A stretch of DNA of 64,000 nt, taken from Sepioteuthis lessoniana. Taxonomy: Eukaryota > Mollusca > Cephalopoda > Myopsida > Loliginidae. The notes under the pieces are model-generated. The model was not told where the DNA came from. It saw only the letters and a list, made by a program, of their open reading frames with translations, and made no database searches. Each line of letters opens with the position of its first letter. The stretch's first letter is position 1. This document shows positions 22,956 through 33,694 of this stretch, one piece after another. The translations under genes were made by a program, and so were the position numbers. The stretch is taken from NCBI GenBank assembly GCA_963585895.1, contig OY757921.1, positions 85,030,952 through 85,094,951 of the forward strand, written 5' to 3'.

Positions 22956-23044
22956 TCACCTTGAAAATGTGTGTGAAATTGCACATGACAACATTCAACT
23001 CATTTCCTAAACATGTAAGTCTTCGCACAACAACTTTTAATTCT

Positions 23045-23285
23045 CCAATGTTCACCAATGGTTCGGGAGACCGGGGTTCAATCCCAGGTCGATTCATACC
23101 AAAGACTCAAAAAATAATACCTGATGCCGCCTTGATTAGCACTCAGTACTATATGAGAATCAAGGATAAAGTTGAACAATTATTGGAAGAGAGTAGCACC
23201 CTTCTCTACACCTCGATGTTGCAGCTATTGAAAAGGGAGCCTTCGGGTCACCCTCGACTCAGGTCACCAACTTACTTTACTTACA
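23045..23285 (+). repeat. SINE C copy
   Basis: It begins within the head (caccaatggttcgggagac), has the B-box ggttcaatcccaggtcg, and continues to the end ccctcgactcaggtcaccaa. The first part of the tRNA-like head is lost. Confidence 0.85.
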
Positions 23286-23289
23286 TTTC

Positions 23290-23870
23290 TTCTGCTAAAT
23301 GTTGCCCAAATTTCCATCTTTCACTCTCTTAATGTCATGGAAGTTATGGTTCCCCATTTCAACTTCAGTATGAAGACAACCATCAATTTTTCGGTACGTT
23401 TGTGCCGTTAAAAGAATAAAGAGCCCATTTTGTATTTAGTCAGGTTACCACTTATTAATAGTAGACACTGTAAGGAATTTGAAGGTAAGTAAAAAAAAAA
23501 TACCCAGTTATATGGACTTAGGAGTCTAAAGACCATGAGGTTGCTAGACTGTAAAAGAGACAAGTTAATTTTAATTCAGTCGAAGATGTATTAAGACTGT
23601 CACGTATAAAACCTACCACATTTGTATTTACGAGATAAGTTGAAGTCCAGGTAATGGAAAACTGCAGTTTTATCAATGACTAAAAGTTTTAACTACATTA
23701 CGAATAGGATAGAGTACTTATCAATAACGAATGAAAAGCAGCGTGGTAAGATGAAACCATATAAGATTGCATTCAGTTGTATCACCTTAAAATAAGACAC
23801 ACGGAGTGTTATTTGTAAAGCCAAGACCATAACTATCGTAGATTTTCTTCTGTAGTTTATCGCTAACGCT
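23290..23870. other. Unassigned interval
   Basis: No gene or known repeat seen. Confidence 0.3.
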
Positions 23871-23874
23871 GAAC

Positions 23875-24260
23875 AGCTTAGAATACCCTGAATTTATCCC
23901 AACTGAGTGGTTAGACTTCCTCCCACAAAAAAGGCTACTCTGGATATGACACTTAACTGAATCTGTTAATAAAGCTCCAGTTCTGGAGATCCGAGGAATG
24001 TGGAGTTCCTGTTAATCACATCCAGGTCCATTCTGGCCAGGAGAGATATCACCTGTTAGGATCCAATCTATGGGTCAAATAAATGTTTCAAAGTTATTCT
24101 TATTCAACAGGATTGTGTGCAACAAAATATATCCCTTCCAAAGAAAAAAAAAAGAAAAAAACAACTGCATATTCTAAATATGAACGCGATTCTATAACCT
24201 TTAGGCATAAAATAAACCTAGAGGAGTTGATATGCCATTAATCAAGAAATCACAGGCTTG
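23875..24260 (+). repeat. Family D copy, diverged, with tail
   Basis: Head words (actgagtggttagacttcct, ctctggatatgacactta, cagttctggagatccgagg, ggtccattctggcc) are in family order, and the shared 3' tail follows at 24205-24250 (aggcataaaataaacctag). The unit array between them is almost absent. Confidence 0.65.
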
Positions 24261-24404
24261 GTATAGCTACCAATCAGGGAGATAGACAACTCTGAATTCA
24301 CCCCTACCAAAGAAATACGTCATTAATCAGTGTGATAAAATGAGCCTCATTATTCTTTAGGAAATGTTTGAGTTTCGCAGCGAATAGAGAAAATTAGACT
24401 GTTT

Positions 24405-25062
24405 GTTTGGATTTTATGGCATATCAAACTTAGGAGGTTATTTAACGCCAAATCCATTTTTATCAAAATAGTTCTATTTCAAACAATTCCGTATGCAGTT
24501 TAAATGTGAGTACAGTTTAATTGCGAAAAACATTTCTATTTCAAGCTATTCAGTTTAGTCAAGCAGAGCTATTTATATTTAGTATAAGTACACATTTTGT
24601 TTACACACAGTTAAATGTCAAAACAGTTCTATATTAAACAATTCAGTTTATTGTAAGTACAGTTTCAATGTCAAAAACAGTTCCATTTCAAATAATTCAG
24701 TTTAGCATAAGCACGCAGTTTAAATGTAAGTACGGTTTAATTGTCAAAAACTTTTCTATTTCAAGCTTTTCGGTTTAGTCAAACAGTTCCAATTCAAACA
24801 ATTCAGTCTAGCATAAGTATGCAGTTAGTTCTATTTAAAGCATAGATAGGGCCCTTATCAGGTGTTACCACTCCGGGCCAGTGTGGACCTGGGAGCGATG
24901 GCAATGAAGGGGTACTCCGCATTCCCCAAAGCTCCAATATTACTGGAACCCCGCCATCAGATTGTTTAGTATCAAATCCAGGACACTCATTGGAGGGGTC
25001 TTACCCCTCTGCATAGGTGCAGTCGGTGTATTCTACTGCCCCTACCGACTGGGTCAACTTGG
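24405..25062 (-). repeat. Family D, long copy with unit array
   Basis: Tail complement at 24412-24450. An array of six or more ~50-bp units lies at 24470-24840. The complete head is at 24845-25055. One of the two most complete minus-strand copies; the units are interrupted but keep their phase. Confidence 0.85.
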
Positions 25063-25983
25063 AATGTACTGAGAAATAGGTAATTATAAAAAAAATTCAA
25101 TTACCAGGTTAGAAAAACAAACTACGAAGAAAAAAAAAGGTCTTTTCCATTTACGTTATGCATAAGCAAGTGGGAAGTAACTTGGCTAGGAACAAAATAC
25201 TGTAAAAACGTTCTTTCGGTATAATTAGAATCTTTTTGTATAAAGAAATTGATATTTAAAACAATGGTTACATTGTTTTAGATACATATTCTAAATAACG
25301 AATGCATGTTTTAACAAAAGAATAAATTAAAAAACCCAAAAAGAAACGAAATGAAAATCAAACAAATAAAAGATAACAAAAATGAGAAAAATAGGAAAAG
25401 AAAAGAAAAACAAAAGCAAAAAAAAAAAAAAAGATAAAGTTGTAGACAAGTATGGCGTCGTTAAATTGTAAGCCCTAAAAATACTCCCGGGCAGAATATG
25501 AAAAAATAAAAATAAATAAATAAATAATCGAATAACGAAAAAAATAGAAAGGGAAATAAAATGAAAAATAAATAAAAATATAGAATAGAAAATAAAAAAG
25601 AAAGAATGAAAGATTCTAAAATTTAAAAAAAATGACCTTCCTACACGCTTCTTCCCCCAAAAAAAGAAAAAAAAAAGAAAAACAAAAAACAAACCCTAAT
25701 ATTTTCCCGCCTAATTCTAATCATGACAACTCCCTCGAGAAATAATGGCGATTGACGTTGTTTTAAATATTCAAACTGTGCCGACTCCATTTTCTCGAAT
25801 GTTTGACATGCTTTTGAAATTCCTCCATATGTTTACCTATCAAACGAGAAAAAAAACGTTTCAGTTACTAACTATAACACAAGAAAAAAGTCATCGAAAA
25901 AGAAAAAAAAAAAAACAAACATCCAAAACAAACTTCAACTCTCCGTTCTATTTGAACGATTTACATTCATACACTTCATGCAA
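25063..25983. other. A-rich and low-complexity interval
   Basis: 25320-25700 is very A-rich. The apparent 121-aa minus-strand Phe-rich frame is a product of this composition. No gene seen. Confidence 0.6.
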
Positions 25984-26185
25984 CTCGTAGCGTAGTGGTT
26001 TAAGTGCAGGACTATTAAATCATAGTAAGCAAGTTCGAACTCCAGCTGAGCTATTACATTCGCTATGTGAGGATACGGGATGTAGCCCTGAAGACTTTCC
26101 AGAGGTGATGAACGATAGGGAGAAGTGGCGAGAGAGGGTCAGGCATATCCGTGCCTGTGGCACGACATGATGATGATGATGATGA
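25984..26185 (+). mobile_element. tRNA-like head joined to an RTE tail
   Basis: Positions 25984-26064 form a tRNA-like head: A-box-like gtagcgtagtggtttaag, B-box agttcgaactccag, then gagctattacattcg as in SINE A. At about 26065 it switches without a gap to the last ~120 bp of the RTE-like LINE (tgtgaggatacgggatg...) and ends in (ATG)n. No internal break or flanking duplication marks a separate RTE insertion. It may be a chimeric retroposon or a chance truncation. Confidence 0.6.
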
Positions 26186-26216
26186 CATGACACTGGAAAA
26201 TCTTGTCCATCGTTTT

Positions 26217-26374
26217 CTATACCTTTTCGAGTTCAAAATGGGAATAGTTCAGTTCAAAATGGAAAAATTATTATAAGTATAAATATAAAAAATTTTCTAA
26301 ATTTATATTTATACTTATAATAATTTTTCCATTTCGAACTGAACTATTCCCATTTTGAACTGGAAAAGGTATAG
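26217..26374. mobile_element. Near-perfect 158-bp hairpin
   Basis: The left arm 26217-26287 (ctataccttttcgagttc...) and right arm 26302-26374 are complementary with about two mismatches in ~70 bp, around a loop of roughly 14 bases. There is no ORF. It starts about 30 bp after the (ATG)n of the preceding element. Confidence 0.88.
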
Positions 26375-26514
26375 TTATTATACGGTTTCGATTTGTATTG
26401 TGCTATTTAACAGGATGATTACGCAATAAGGAAACTTGCCGCAACATATTACGCTTTCCTAATATAGAAGGTTTTCCAAAGAAATTCTTTCTGAATAGGA
26501 CATTTGGTTTTAGT

Positions 26515-27030
26515 TTCTTTCGTTTAGGACATAAAAAAAACTTTTGGGAATTATATGATGGCAAAGCCATTTTAACTCATGGCTTATGGGATAAGAGGCT
26601 TCATAGGTTTACCAAGAGTATTATTCCGAAAATGAAAGAGGTGCCCGTGGTGTAATGGCTATCGTCGTAGGAAAGGGACACGGCGACTCGAGTTCAAATC
26701 CTGGACGAGAATGATTGCATTTCACAGAGCACTAATACCCTTGGGAAAGGTATGAATCCAATTATTCTCCCTCCAGCTATGGGTAAATAGTAGGACAGAC
26801 TGAGTTCTTCAGCCTTGGTGAGGCAACTAGTCTAGGAGAAGGAAAACTCTGAATTCAAACCTGTTAAACTCCGCTTAAAAATTGACCTTGTTTCATATCC
26901 TGCCCGAGCGGAGAGGTTGGGTAAATAGGATTATTCCGAAAATGAACGTATTAGCACGACAGGGATTAGAACTCGCAAACAACGAAAGGTCCAGCACGTT
27001 AGCCACTACACCACGAGGATGCCCCCGCCC
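26515..27030 (-). repeat. SINE A-like copy interrupted by a SINE B
   Basis: The two halves are 26515-26636 (tail to central domain, diverged) and 26930-27027 (tRNA-like head complement ending ccactacaccacgaggatgc). They are split by the SINE B at 26637-26929. The repeated 17-mer at the join shows that the host element came first. Confidence 0.8.
26637..26929 (+). repeat. SINE B, full length, nested with 17-bp duplication
   Basis: The best SINE B copy in the window. A-box-like cgtggtgtaatggctatcg, B-box gagttcaaatcctgg, central domain (taatacccttgggaaagg, ccagctatgggtaaatag), then a ~150-bp unique 3' part ending gaggttgggtaaatag. Flanked by attattccgaaaatgaa at 26620-26636 and 26930-26946. 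Confidence 0.95.
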
Positions 27031-27121
27031 CAAGTTGTCTATCGCTGAATATTTATATCTAGCATCTTCATACTACAGTTTTAAAGAATTTCTAGTTGGC
27101 AGTTACGAAGTTCCATTTTTG

Positions 27122-27368
27122 GTTTGGTTTGGTTTCGTTTCGTTGTTTAATGGTATATCAACCTTTGTAGGTTAGTTAATGCCAAAGCCATTCTTCTAGA
27201 AGAACATTAGTGGTACTATTTAACCCATAGCTGGGAGGAAAAGGGGTTTTATACTTTTCCCAAGGGTAATTGCCCGAAAGTGAACGTAATAGCGCGACTG
27301 GAGTATGAACTCGCTTACTACGATTCCGTTGTCTATCGCTTTAACCATTACACCACGAGGATACCCCC
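27122..27368 (-). repeat. SINE A, full length, with target-site duplication
   Basis: Complete minus-strand copy, tail at 27122-27190 and head complement ending caccacgaggatacccc. Flanks aagttccatttttg (27108-27121) and aagtttcatttttg (27369-27382) match at 13 of 14 bases. Confidence 0.92.
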
Positions 27369-27844
27369 AAGTTTCATTTTTGTTACCCTATAAAATATAA
27401 CAATATAAGTATCAAAATTTCGAACTTTAAACTGTATTGAGGAAATAAGACAGTAAAGGCATAAATTGTTAGAACTTTCGAGAAGAGAAAAGAAAAGACG
27501 ACCCTGGTTTATCAATCTATCTCATTTCTTAGGTAAATTCATTCTGGATAGGAACAACCTATCAAACTTTAATTAATTATCTTGCCATACATATTTATCT
27601 TCGTCTTTTCCTTTCTTTTTTCAAAAATTCTGATAATTTAGGCTTTCATCAATTTTCAATCCGTTGTACCTCCAAGAAATTCGTCACGTTTTATACATCA
27701 TTGCCTGTGCCAATAACGTGATAATTTCTAAAAAAAGAACGCAAGTTGAAATGGTTACGAGCTCTTTCTTTGTATATGTGTTTTCTCTTCTCCCGTAATT
27801 TCAATGAAGCATCCATTACTATTCAAGCAACATTTTTCACCATC

Positions 27845-27900
27845 ATTAATTCCTGATGAAGGTTTTTTTAAAACCAAAACTTTTAAACGTTGATTTCCTA
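27845..27900 (+). other. Degenerate hammerhead-ribozyme-like motif
   Basis: The hammerhead core word CTGATGA occurs at 27853-27859. An exact stem-loop II (aGGTTTT...AAAACC) follows, then AAAAC where the active core has GAAAC. Downstream CGTTGA could supply the cleavage-site side, and aattc/gattt a weak stem I. The base corresponding to core G12 is A, so I expect no activity. Penelope-like retroelements are known to carry hammerhead motifs, so this may be a PLE end. Confidence 0.35.
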
Positions 27901-27980
27901 TCATAATAAATTCATCACTGTAGGATTAATTTGTTTTTCTATTTTTTTTATACAGTGGGATTTATTTCCATTATTTATTT

Positions 27981-27982
<2 letters not shown>

Positions 27983-28024
<42 letters not shown>
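27983..28024. repeat. Compound (CT)n-(TA)n-(GA)n microsatellite
   Basis: A CT run, a TA run and then GA-rich DNA from 28027 to about 28060. The complementary CT and GA sides make this a short low-complexity foldback. Confidence 0.85.
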
Positions 28025-28030
<6 letters not shown>

Positions 28031-28119
28031 GAGAGAGAAAGAGAGAGGTGGAGAGAAATTGTCAGAGAAAAATTCTGATTGCTACAAGCGTAAATAGAAC
28101 TCTTAATGGTTTAATGGGG

Positions 28120-28123
<4 letters not shown>

Positions 28124-28176
<53 letters not shown>
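28124..28176. repeat. (TA)n microsatellite
   Basis: About 26 TA units. Further TA arrays follow at 28513-28570, 28590-28618 and 28721-28751. Confidence 0.95.
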
Positions 28177-28178
<2 letters not shown>

Positions 28179-28248
28179 CTGAGTTAAATCTTGGTGACAT
28201 GGGTTTAGAATAACGTATAATTTTTAGGAAAATATACTTGGATAATGC

Positions 28249-28249
<1 letters not shown>

Positions 28250-28305
<56 letters not shown>
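28250..28305. repeat. (CTAT)n tetranucleotide microsatellite
   Basis: About 14 uninterrupted units, likely length-polymorphic. Confidence 0.97.
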
Positions 28306-28511
28306 AATGTGTGTATGCGTTTTAGATACAGGCTCAACTTTTCTCAGGGAAAAATTACTTTATGGCTGCAGCGACAGAGGTTGATTTAGATTTAGTAGTT
28401 TTCGTACTTTTAGCATTTTTTGATTTGAGGTGCAATTCCGTCTAAATCTCTGTGATTTTGTGATGTAAGACAGTAATGTCCTTCTCGACTTCTCAGCTTC
28501 GGAAAACCTGC

Positions 28512-28575
<64 letters not shown>

Positions 28576-28586
28576 GTGTGTTTGCA

Positions 28587-28620
<34 letters not shown>

Positions 28621-28705
28621 CGCTCAAAAATAAGGAAATCATTTTATAATTTTAATACAATGTTCATTTTGTATACACGTGTGAAAACACGGAGTGATAT
28701 ATAAA

Positions 28706-28753
<48 letters not shown>

Positions 28754-28754
28754 T

Positions 28755-28830
28755 CTTCTGTATGAGCAAGATATTACACAAGATCAATTTTTAAGCGTAT
28801 TTTACCCTGTTTGAGTTCAGTGAATGTGTG
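28755..28830 (-). repeat. SINE B 3' fragment
   Basis: It matches the reverse of the SINE B tail (gagcaagatattacacaaga, tcaatttttaagcg, gtttgagttcag), cut at both sides, one side by a (TA)n array. Confidence 0.6.
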
Positions 28831-29417
28831 TGAGTATACATGAATAAATCTTTTGCCATGTTGGCCAAAACATTTTTTTTTACATTGACAATACTTCTTG
28901 TCAATACACCGAATTCACCAGCAAATATTAATCAAATGCATTGAACATTGAACCAAGAATACTATATAGATATTAGCTAGGAAATAATCTGTTAACTTAT
29001 ATAAGTTATGTGTGCGCATGTGTGTGTGTGTGTTAGAGAGTATGAAAGGGAGAGAGAGAAGAGGAGGCATGAGAAAGACGTAGAGAGAAATCCTGATTGA
29101 CACATGTGTACTTAGAGCTATTGATAGGGAAATGTAAGAATATATTTGGGACCAGATGTTTCAAACATATTTCCTTGAAAGTCGAAAAGTAGATCTAAGA
29201 AATAACCGCTAAGTTTCGCATCTCCCATCCTTCCAATTTTTTGGTTTTATTTTTATTTTTTCATGAAAGATCAATTGACGAAGAATCTGTCGAATGCAGA
29301 ATGCTCATGTGACTCTCTAGATGGCGGTTTTGTGCACATAAGTTGATATGGTGACACATATTAACCCCTGGATGCTCTGAGACTTATACAACAAAACGCA
29401 CACAGAGAATATCACAC

Positions 29418-29420
<3 letters not shown>

Positions 29421-29463
<43 letters not shown>
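29421..29463. repeat. (TA)n microsatellite
   Basis: About 21 units, directly next to the left arm of the foldback element that follows. Confidence 0.95.
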
Positions 29464-29465
<2 letters not shown>

Positions 29466-29468
29466 CAA

Positions 29469-30004
29469 GTTCTGTTAAAGACAACGAATTGTTTTCTTTT
29501 CCAAATCTTCAAGTGAAGACGTCCGAGTCTTGTTATTTTTATGTTTGGGTCCAGATGGTGAAGAAAGTACACCATACGAGCCCAAGCGCTTGCGACCATT
29601 TCGCCTATCATCCTCGGGGATTGTTTGTTGCTGCCAGTTTTATTTATATTTATTTGGAGTGTTTTTTTTTATAGATGTGGTTGGCACATTCTATTAAGGT
29701 GGTTGGTAGGGTTAGTTATTAAATATATGATACGTTAGTACCCGTGTTGAATGCTATATATTTATAGTAGTGTTATTTTAAATATTTCATTGTTATTGCT
29801 TCGAGGATTTGTGAACGGTTTTTATTGTTATTCACATATACAATTTTAGTATTGCTAATTAGGATCTTTCGTATACCGGAGCTTGGGCTAATATGGCGTA
29901 ATTTCTTCACCATCTTGGCCCATACATAGGAAAACTAACAAGGGAACTCAAGCATTTTACTTGAAGATTTTGAAACGGAAACTATCCGTGCTCTTTAACC
30001 GAAC
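29469..30004. mobile_element. TIR/foldback element, ~125-bp arms, ~280-bp centre
   Basis: The left arm (gttctgttaaagac... to gagcccaagcgct near 29590) is matched in reverse complement by 29872-30004 (...tctttaaccgaac), with shared blocks aatcttcaagt, cttgtta and gatggtgaagaaa. The centre is AT-rich without an ORF. The arms have diverged noticeably. Probably a non-autonomous DNA transposon, superfamily unknown. Confidence 0.7.
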
Positions 30005-30079
30005 ATACTTAGATAACAACTTGCTGCCTCTCTCTCTCTCTATATATATATATATATGTATATATATATTGGAGAGATA

Positions 30080-30978
30080 CGTGGTGCCTTCAATAGGTTT
30101 CCAGACTTTTTTGTACGGACATTTAAATTTGTCGTAGACACTTGAACATTCGATATGTTATTGCAATACATCTTATGAGATGACTGACTAATCTTTATGA
30201 TTTCAGGTTCAAATGAACACCTACAACAGCAATTGGAATACACCCTACTAAAACCTGATTGTCACAGCTGGTGAATTTCAAAAATGCAATCTGGATGTGA
30301 AGACACTCTAGAAGAACAATATGCAATAAAATTCTGTTTTAAACTTTGAAAAAATGCCACAGAAACGTATGGGATGCTTCAGACTGCTTTTCGAGCATCT
30401 TGCATGAATCGATCATCAGTTTGCGAGTAGCATAAGAGATTCAAGGACAGCAAGGAGTCTGTGAGGGATGATGAGAGGTATGGGAGGTGTAAGGAAGTCA
30501 ATACACCAGAGTTGATTGGCCAAAGGGTTAGGGTTACTATGTTGAGGTTTTAAGGGAGTTCAGCAAGAGATTCCTAGGTAAGAGGCCAGCACTCTTCAAA
30601 TCAAGTGGGTGGCATTTCCAGCGGGACAATGCATCAGTCCACAACTCCATCCTTGTCAGACTATTTGACCAAGATGTGTATCTAGACAGGTCCTCACCCT
30701 CCCTACAGTCCAGACGTCGGTCCCTGTGAATTTTCGTTATTCCCCAAGCTCAGAGGCTGTCGTTATGAGACAATTGAGAAGATGAAAGAGGCGGTGACGA
30801 AGGTCATTGACATGCTCACACAAGAGGACTTCCATGGGGCCTTCCAGAGGTTGTTGGAATGGTACAAGTTCACCCCAGCCGGAGGAGCTTACATTGAAGG
30901 GGACTATAGTTTCATGTGTGTACTACGAATAAAAGTGCCCATACGAAAAAAGTCTTGAAACTTATTAAATAATCCTCA
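30080..30978 (+). mobile_element. Mariner deletion derivative (m3)
   Basis: TA-flanked (30078-30079, 30979-30980). It shares the deletion joint of the other copies but with a single TTAGGG unit there. The helix-turn-helix part is interrupted (a stop in the WHKRF region, EWHKR to E*HKR). The C-terminal part has further changes, such as CEFSLFPKL for CDFWLFPKL. It is the most decayed of the six copies. Confidence 0.85.
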
Positions 30979-31105
30979 TATATGGTCCTCAAATGCTGAG
31001 TTAACGGAGAACCAAATATTGTAATACTGCTCAATATCAATGATAGAGCTTTATATATATATATATATACACATGCATTCAAATTTTATACATATATTTA
31101 TATAT

Positions 31106-31236
31106 ATTACATGGTAGTGTCTGCGACACTGGGTTTCATGCTTTAATAATTTGTTAGGCAGTGAAAGGTTTTCAAGAAAAGCCCTTCACACTGACGAATG
31201 CGTAAAGCATTAAACCCAGGGTCACAGACTACTATG

Positions 31237-31240
<4 letters not shown>
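31106..31240. mobile_element. Small foldback element
   Basis: The left arm acatggtagtgtctgcgac with cactgggtttcatgcttta is matched by the reverse complement ending near 31237 (aaagcattaaacccaggg, cagactactatgt). Arms are ~40 bp with a ~55-bp centre. A long (TA)n array (31240-31294) begins at its right end. Confidence 0.65.

Positions 31241-31294
<54 letters not shown>
31240..31294. repeat. (TA)n microsatellite
   Basis: About 27 units. Confidence 0.95.
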
Positions 31295-31298
<4 letters not shown>

Positions 31299-31669
31299 CA
31301 AGCTTTAACGTATAGGGTAAATGAAAGGTAAAAATGTATATATGTCCCGCTTTTTTAATTCCATGATTTTTGTATTATGCAGAACCGATTTAACCTTCAA
31401 AATACTAAAATGCTCACATCGTAAATCCTGTCCATAACACAGAGAACGTAAAAATAATCCTATATACACTCTGCCTTAAGTTATTAAGCAAGCTGCATAA
31501 ACTTCAAAATTTCAAATTTAGGGCGGAAAAATCTTGTCAAATCATAAACAATCAATTTAGAAGTAAAAAAAAAACCCGGGTTTAAATTTTAGGTCGCATC
31601 AATTTAATACATTCTAAAAACTGCCGGTTGAAGTTATTAAACAAAACAAAATTAACACATTTTACTTCA

Positions 31670-32760
31670 CGGGCAAAAAAAACCTACACGCGACATTAAT
31701 ATTTGTCGACTTTACCAAGGCCTTCGATTCCATTCACAGAAGATGGAACGAATCCTACTAGTGTACGGCATACCTAAAGAAACCGTGGCAGCAATAACGA
31801 TTCTCAATAGAAACACCAAAGTAAAAGTACGATTACCAGATAGAGACACAGAATACTTCAACATTGATGCAGGAGTACTACAAGGGGACACGCTGGCTCC
31901 GTACCTCTTTATCATTTGTCTAGACTACGTACTTAGAACATCGATTGACAAAATCAGAGAGAACGGCTTCGAGCTGACAAAGAAAAGAAGCAGAAGGTAG
32001 CCCGCAAAAACATTCACCGACGCCGATTAGGCCGATGACATAGCGATACTGGCAAATACACCCGACCTAGCCGAAACACTACTGCATAGTTTGGAACAAG
32101 CAGCCGCAGGCATAGGCCTCTATGTCAATGCACACAAAACAGAATATATTTGCTATAATCAAACGGGGAACATCTCCACTCTAGACGGAACCCCTCTTAA
32201 ACTAGTAGACAAATTCACTTACCTAGGAAGCAGCGTCGCATCAACCGAAAAGGACATCGACACGAGGTTAACGAAAGCATGGACAGCTATCAATAGGCTA
32301 TCGATTATATGGAAGTCAGACCTAACCAGGCAGCCGTCACATCGATACTGCTGTATGGATGCACTACATGGACTCTAACTAAACGGCTGGGGAAGAAGCT
32401 AGATGGCAATTACACAAGAATGCTGCGAGCAATTTTGAACAAGTCCTGGCGGCAAAACCCCACAAGACACCAACTGTACGGCCACCTGCCTCCTATCACG
32501 AAAACTATTCAAGTTAGACGAACCAGACATGCAGGACACTGCTGGAGAAGCGAGGACGAACTCATAAGTGATGTACTCTTATGGACCCCCACACTTGGCC
32601 GTGCAATAGCAGGACGACCAGCACGAACATACATTCAGCAACTATGTGAGGATACGGGATGTTGTCCTGAAGACCTGCCAGAGGCGATGAACGATAGGGA
32701 GGAGTGGCGAGAGAGGGTCAGGGATATCCGTGATACTAGCACGACATGATGATGATGATG
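31670..32760 (+). mobile_element. RTE-like LINE, RT palm to 3' end
   Basis: It begins inside the palm (LIFVDFTKAFDSIHRR, with a one-base frameshift near 31741). It continues with ERILLVYGIPKETVAAI, GVLQGDTLAPYLFIICLDYV and a catalytic block whose Tyr codon is a stop (DAD*ADDIAILANTP at about 32027). An extra stop lies at about 31999. ~25 bp are missing at 32330 compared with the copy at 15694. The C-terminal HAGHCWRSEDELISDVLLW block is intact in the 146-aa frame 32309-32749. It ends in (ATG)n. A pseudogene, but collinear and not inverted. Confidence 0.9.
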
Positions 32761-32814
32761 AAAAAGATGATAAATTCCTCCAAAATTGATCCCCACCTAA
32801 AATAAAACAAATAT

Positions 32815-33690
32815 CACCTATAAGCTGTTCTGGATCCTTTCCATTTTAATATAGTGACCCATCTTTTCAATAGCAGCAAGTAATCTATCATTCTTAGATT
32901 TTCCTGGTATTTTATTTCAGTTTGTTCAGTCTTTACATGGTATTTTAATTGCTTCTTGTTGGTCTTCTTTGCTGTTATATTGTTTGCCGTCTTCATATAA
33001 TCATCTTCATAACTGGCCATAGATTTTCGAACGGATTAAGATCAGAACTTAATATTGGCCATTCCATGATCTTCTCTTTCTTCAAATTTTTATGCCCAAA
33101 GATTTCCGAAGTAAGCTAAGATATATGAGAAGGAGCATAGTAAAGTTGGCGACCGTAGTCGAGGATGACCAGAAGTCTCCCTTTTCAATAGCTACTACTC
33201 AGAGGTGTAGGGGAGGGTGCTACTTTTTTCTCTTTATTACTCAATTTTACCCTTGATAGTACCTTATATTGCTGAGTGTTTATGCCCAAAGAATTCGGAA
33301 GTAATTTTAGATATTCCTGAAGGAGCATAGACGTGCATAAATGCATACTTTACTTTAAAACTACGAAACTGGGAATTGTACATACAAATAAATTCTTGTC
33401 AATGAAATAGAAATAGTTACCACAGTTCAGTTTAACTCTACCACTGACTTTGAATGGTCCAGTAGTAGTTTAGTTGACAATTTCTACCTATTTCCTCTAA
33501 CTTCGATTTTTTGTTGTTTTCATTTATACCTAAGTACGTCTGAATTTATTAAAATCTCTTTTTGGCTCATTCATCAGATTTTCTAAATGTAACTAGAGAT
33601 TCATCCTTGAAAATTACGTCAGAAAAATGAATTTCTATGTATTTCATGGTCCAATTTTTACACTTTACAATATTTGCTTCAATTTTGATA
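32815..33690 (-). pseudogene. Tc1-like transposase, middle and C-terminal part
   Basis: On the minus strand, FSDVIFKDESLVTF (about 33630-33590) corresponds to the first catalytic-Asp region (FSDES type) of Tc1 transposases. The C-terminal part at 33060-32815 has an ENL-type segment followed by TAKKTNKKQLKYHVK. A SINE C (33142-33280) interrupts it. The N-terminal part lies 450 bp upstream at 34475-34165, beyond an insertion. Multiple stops. Confidence 0.6.
33142..33280 (-). repeat. SINE C 3' half inserted in the Tc1-like element
   Basis: From aaagttggcgaccgtagtcg to tattgctgagtg. The head is missing. The ~50 bp on the left (33092-33141, tatgcccaaagatttccg...gagcatag) is repeated at about three-quarters identity on the right (33281-33330), which is much longer than a normal target-site duplication. 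Confidence 0.7.
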
Positions 33691-33694
33691 TACT

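Noticed and set aside
25327-25692. A 121-aa Phe-rich frame that resembles a membrane protein.
   Set aside because: It is the antisense of an A-rich low-complexity stretch, with no start context or homologous pattern.
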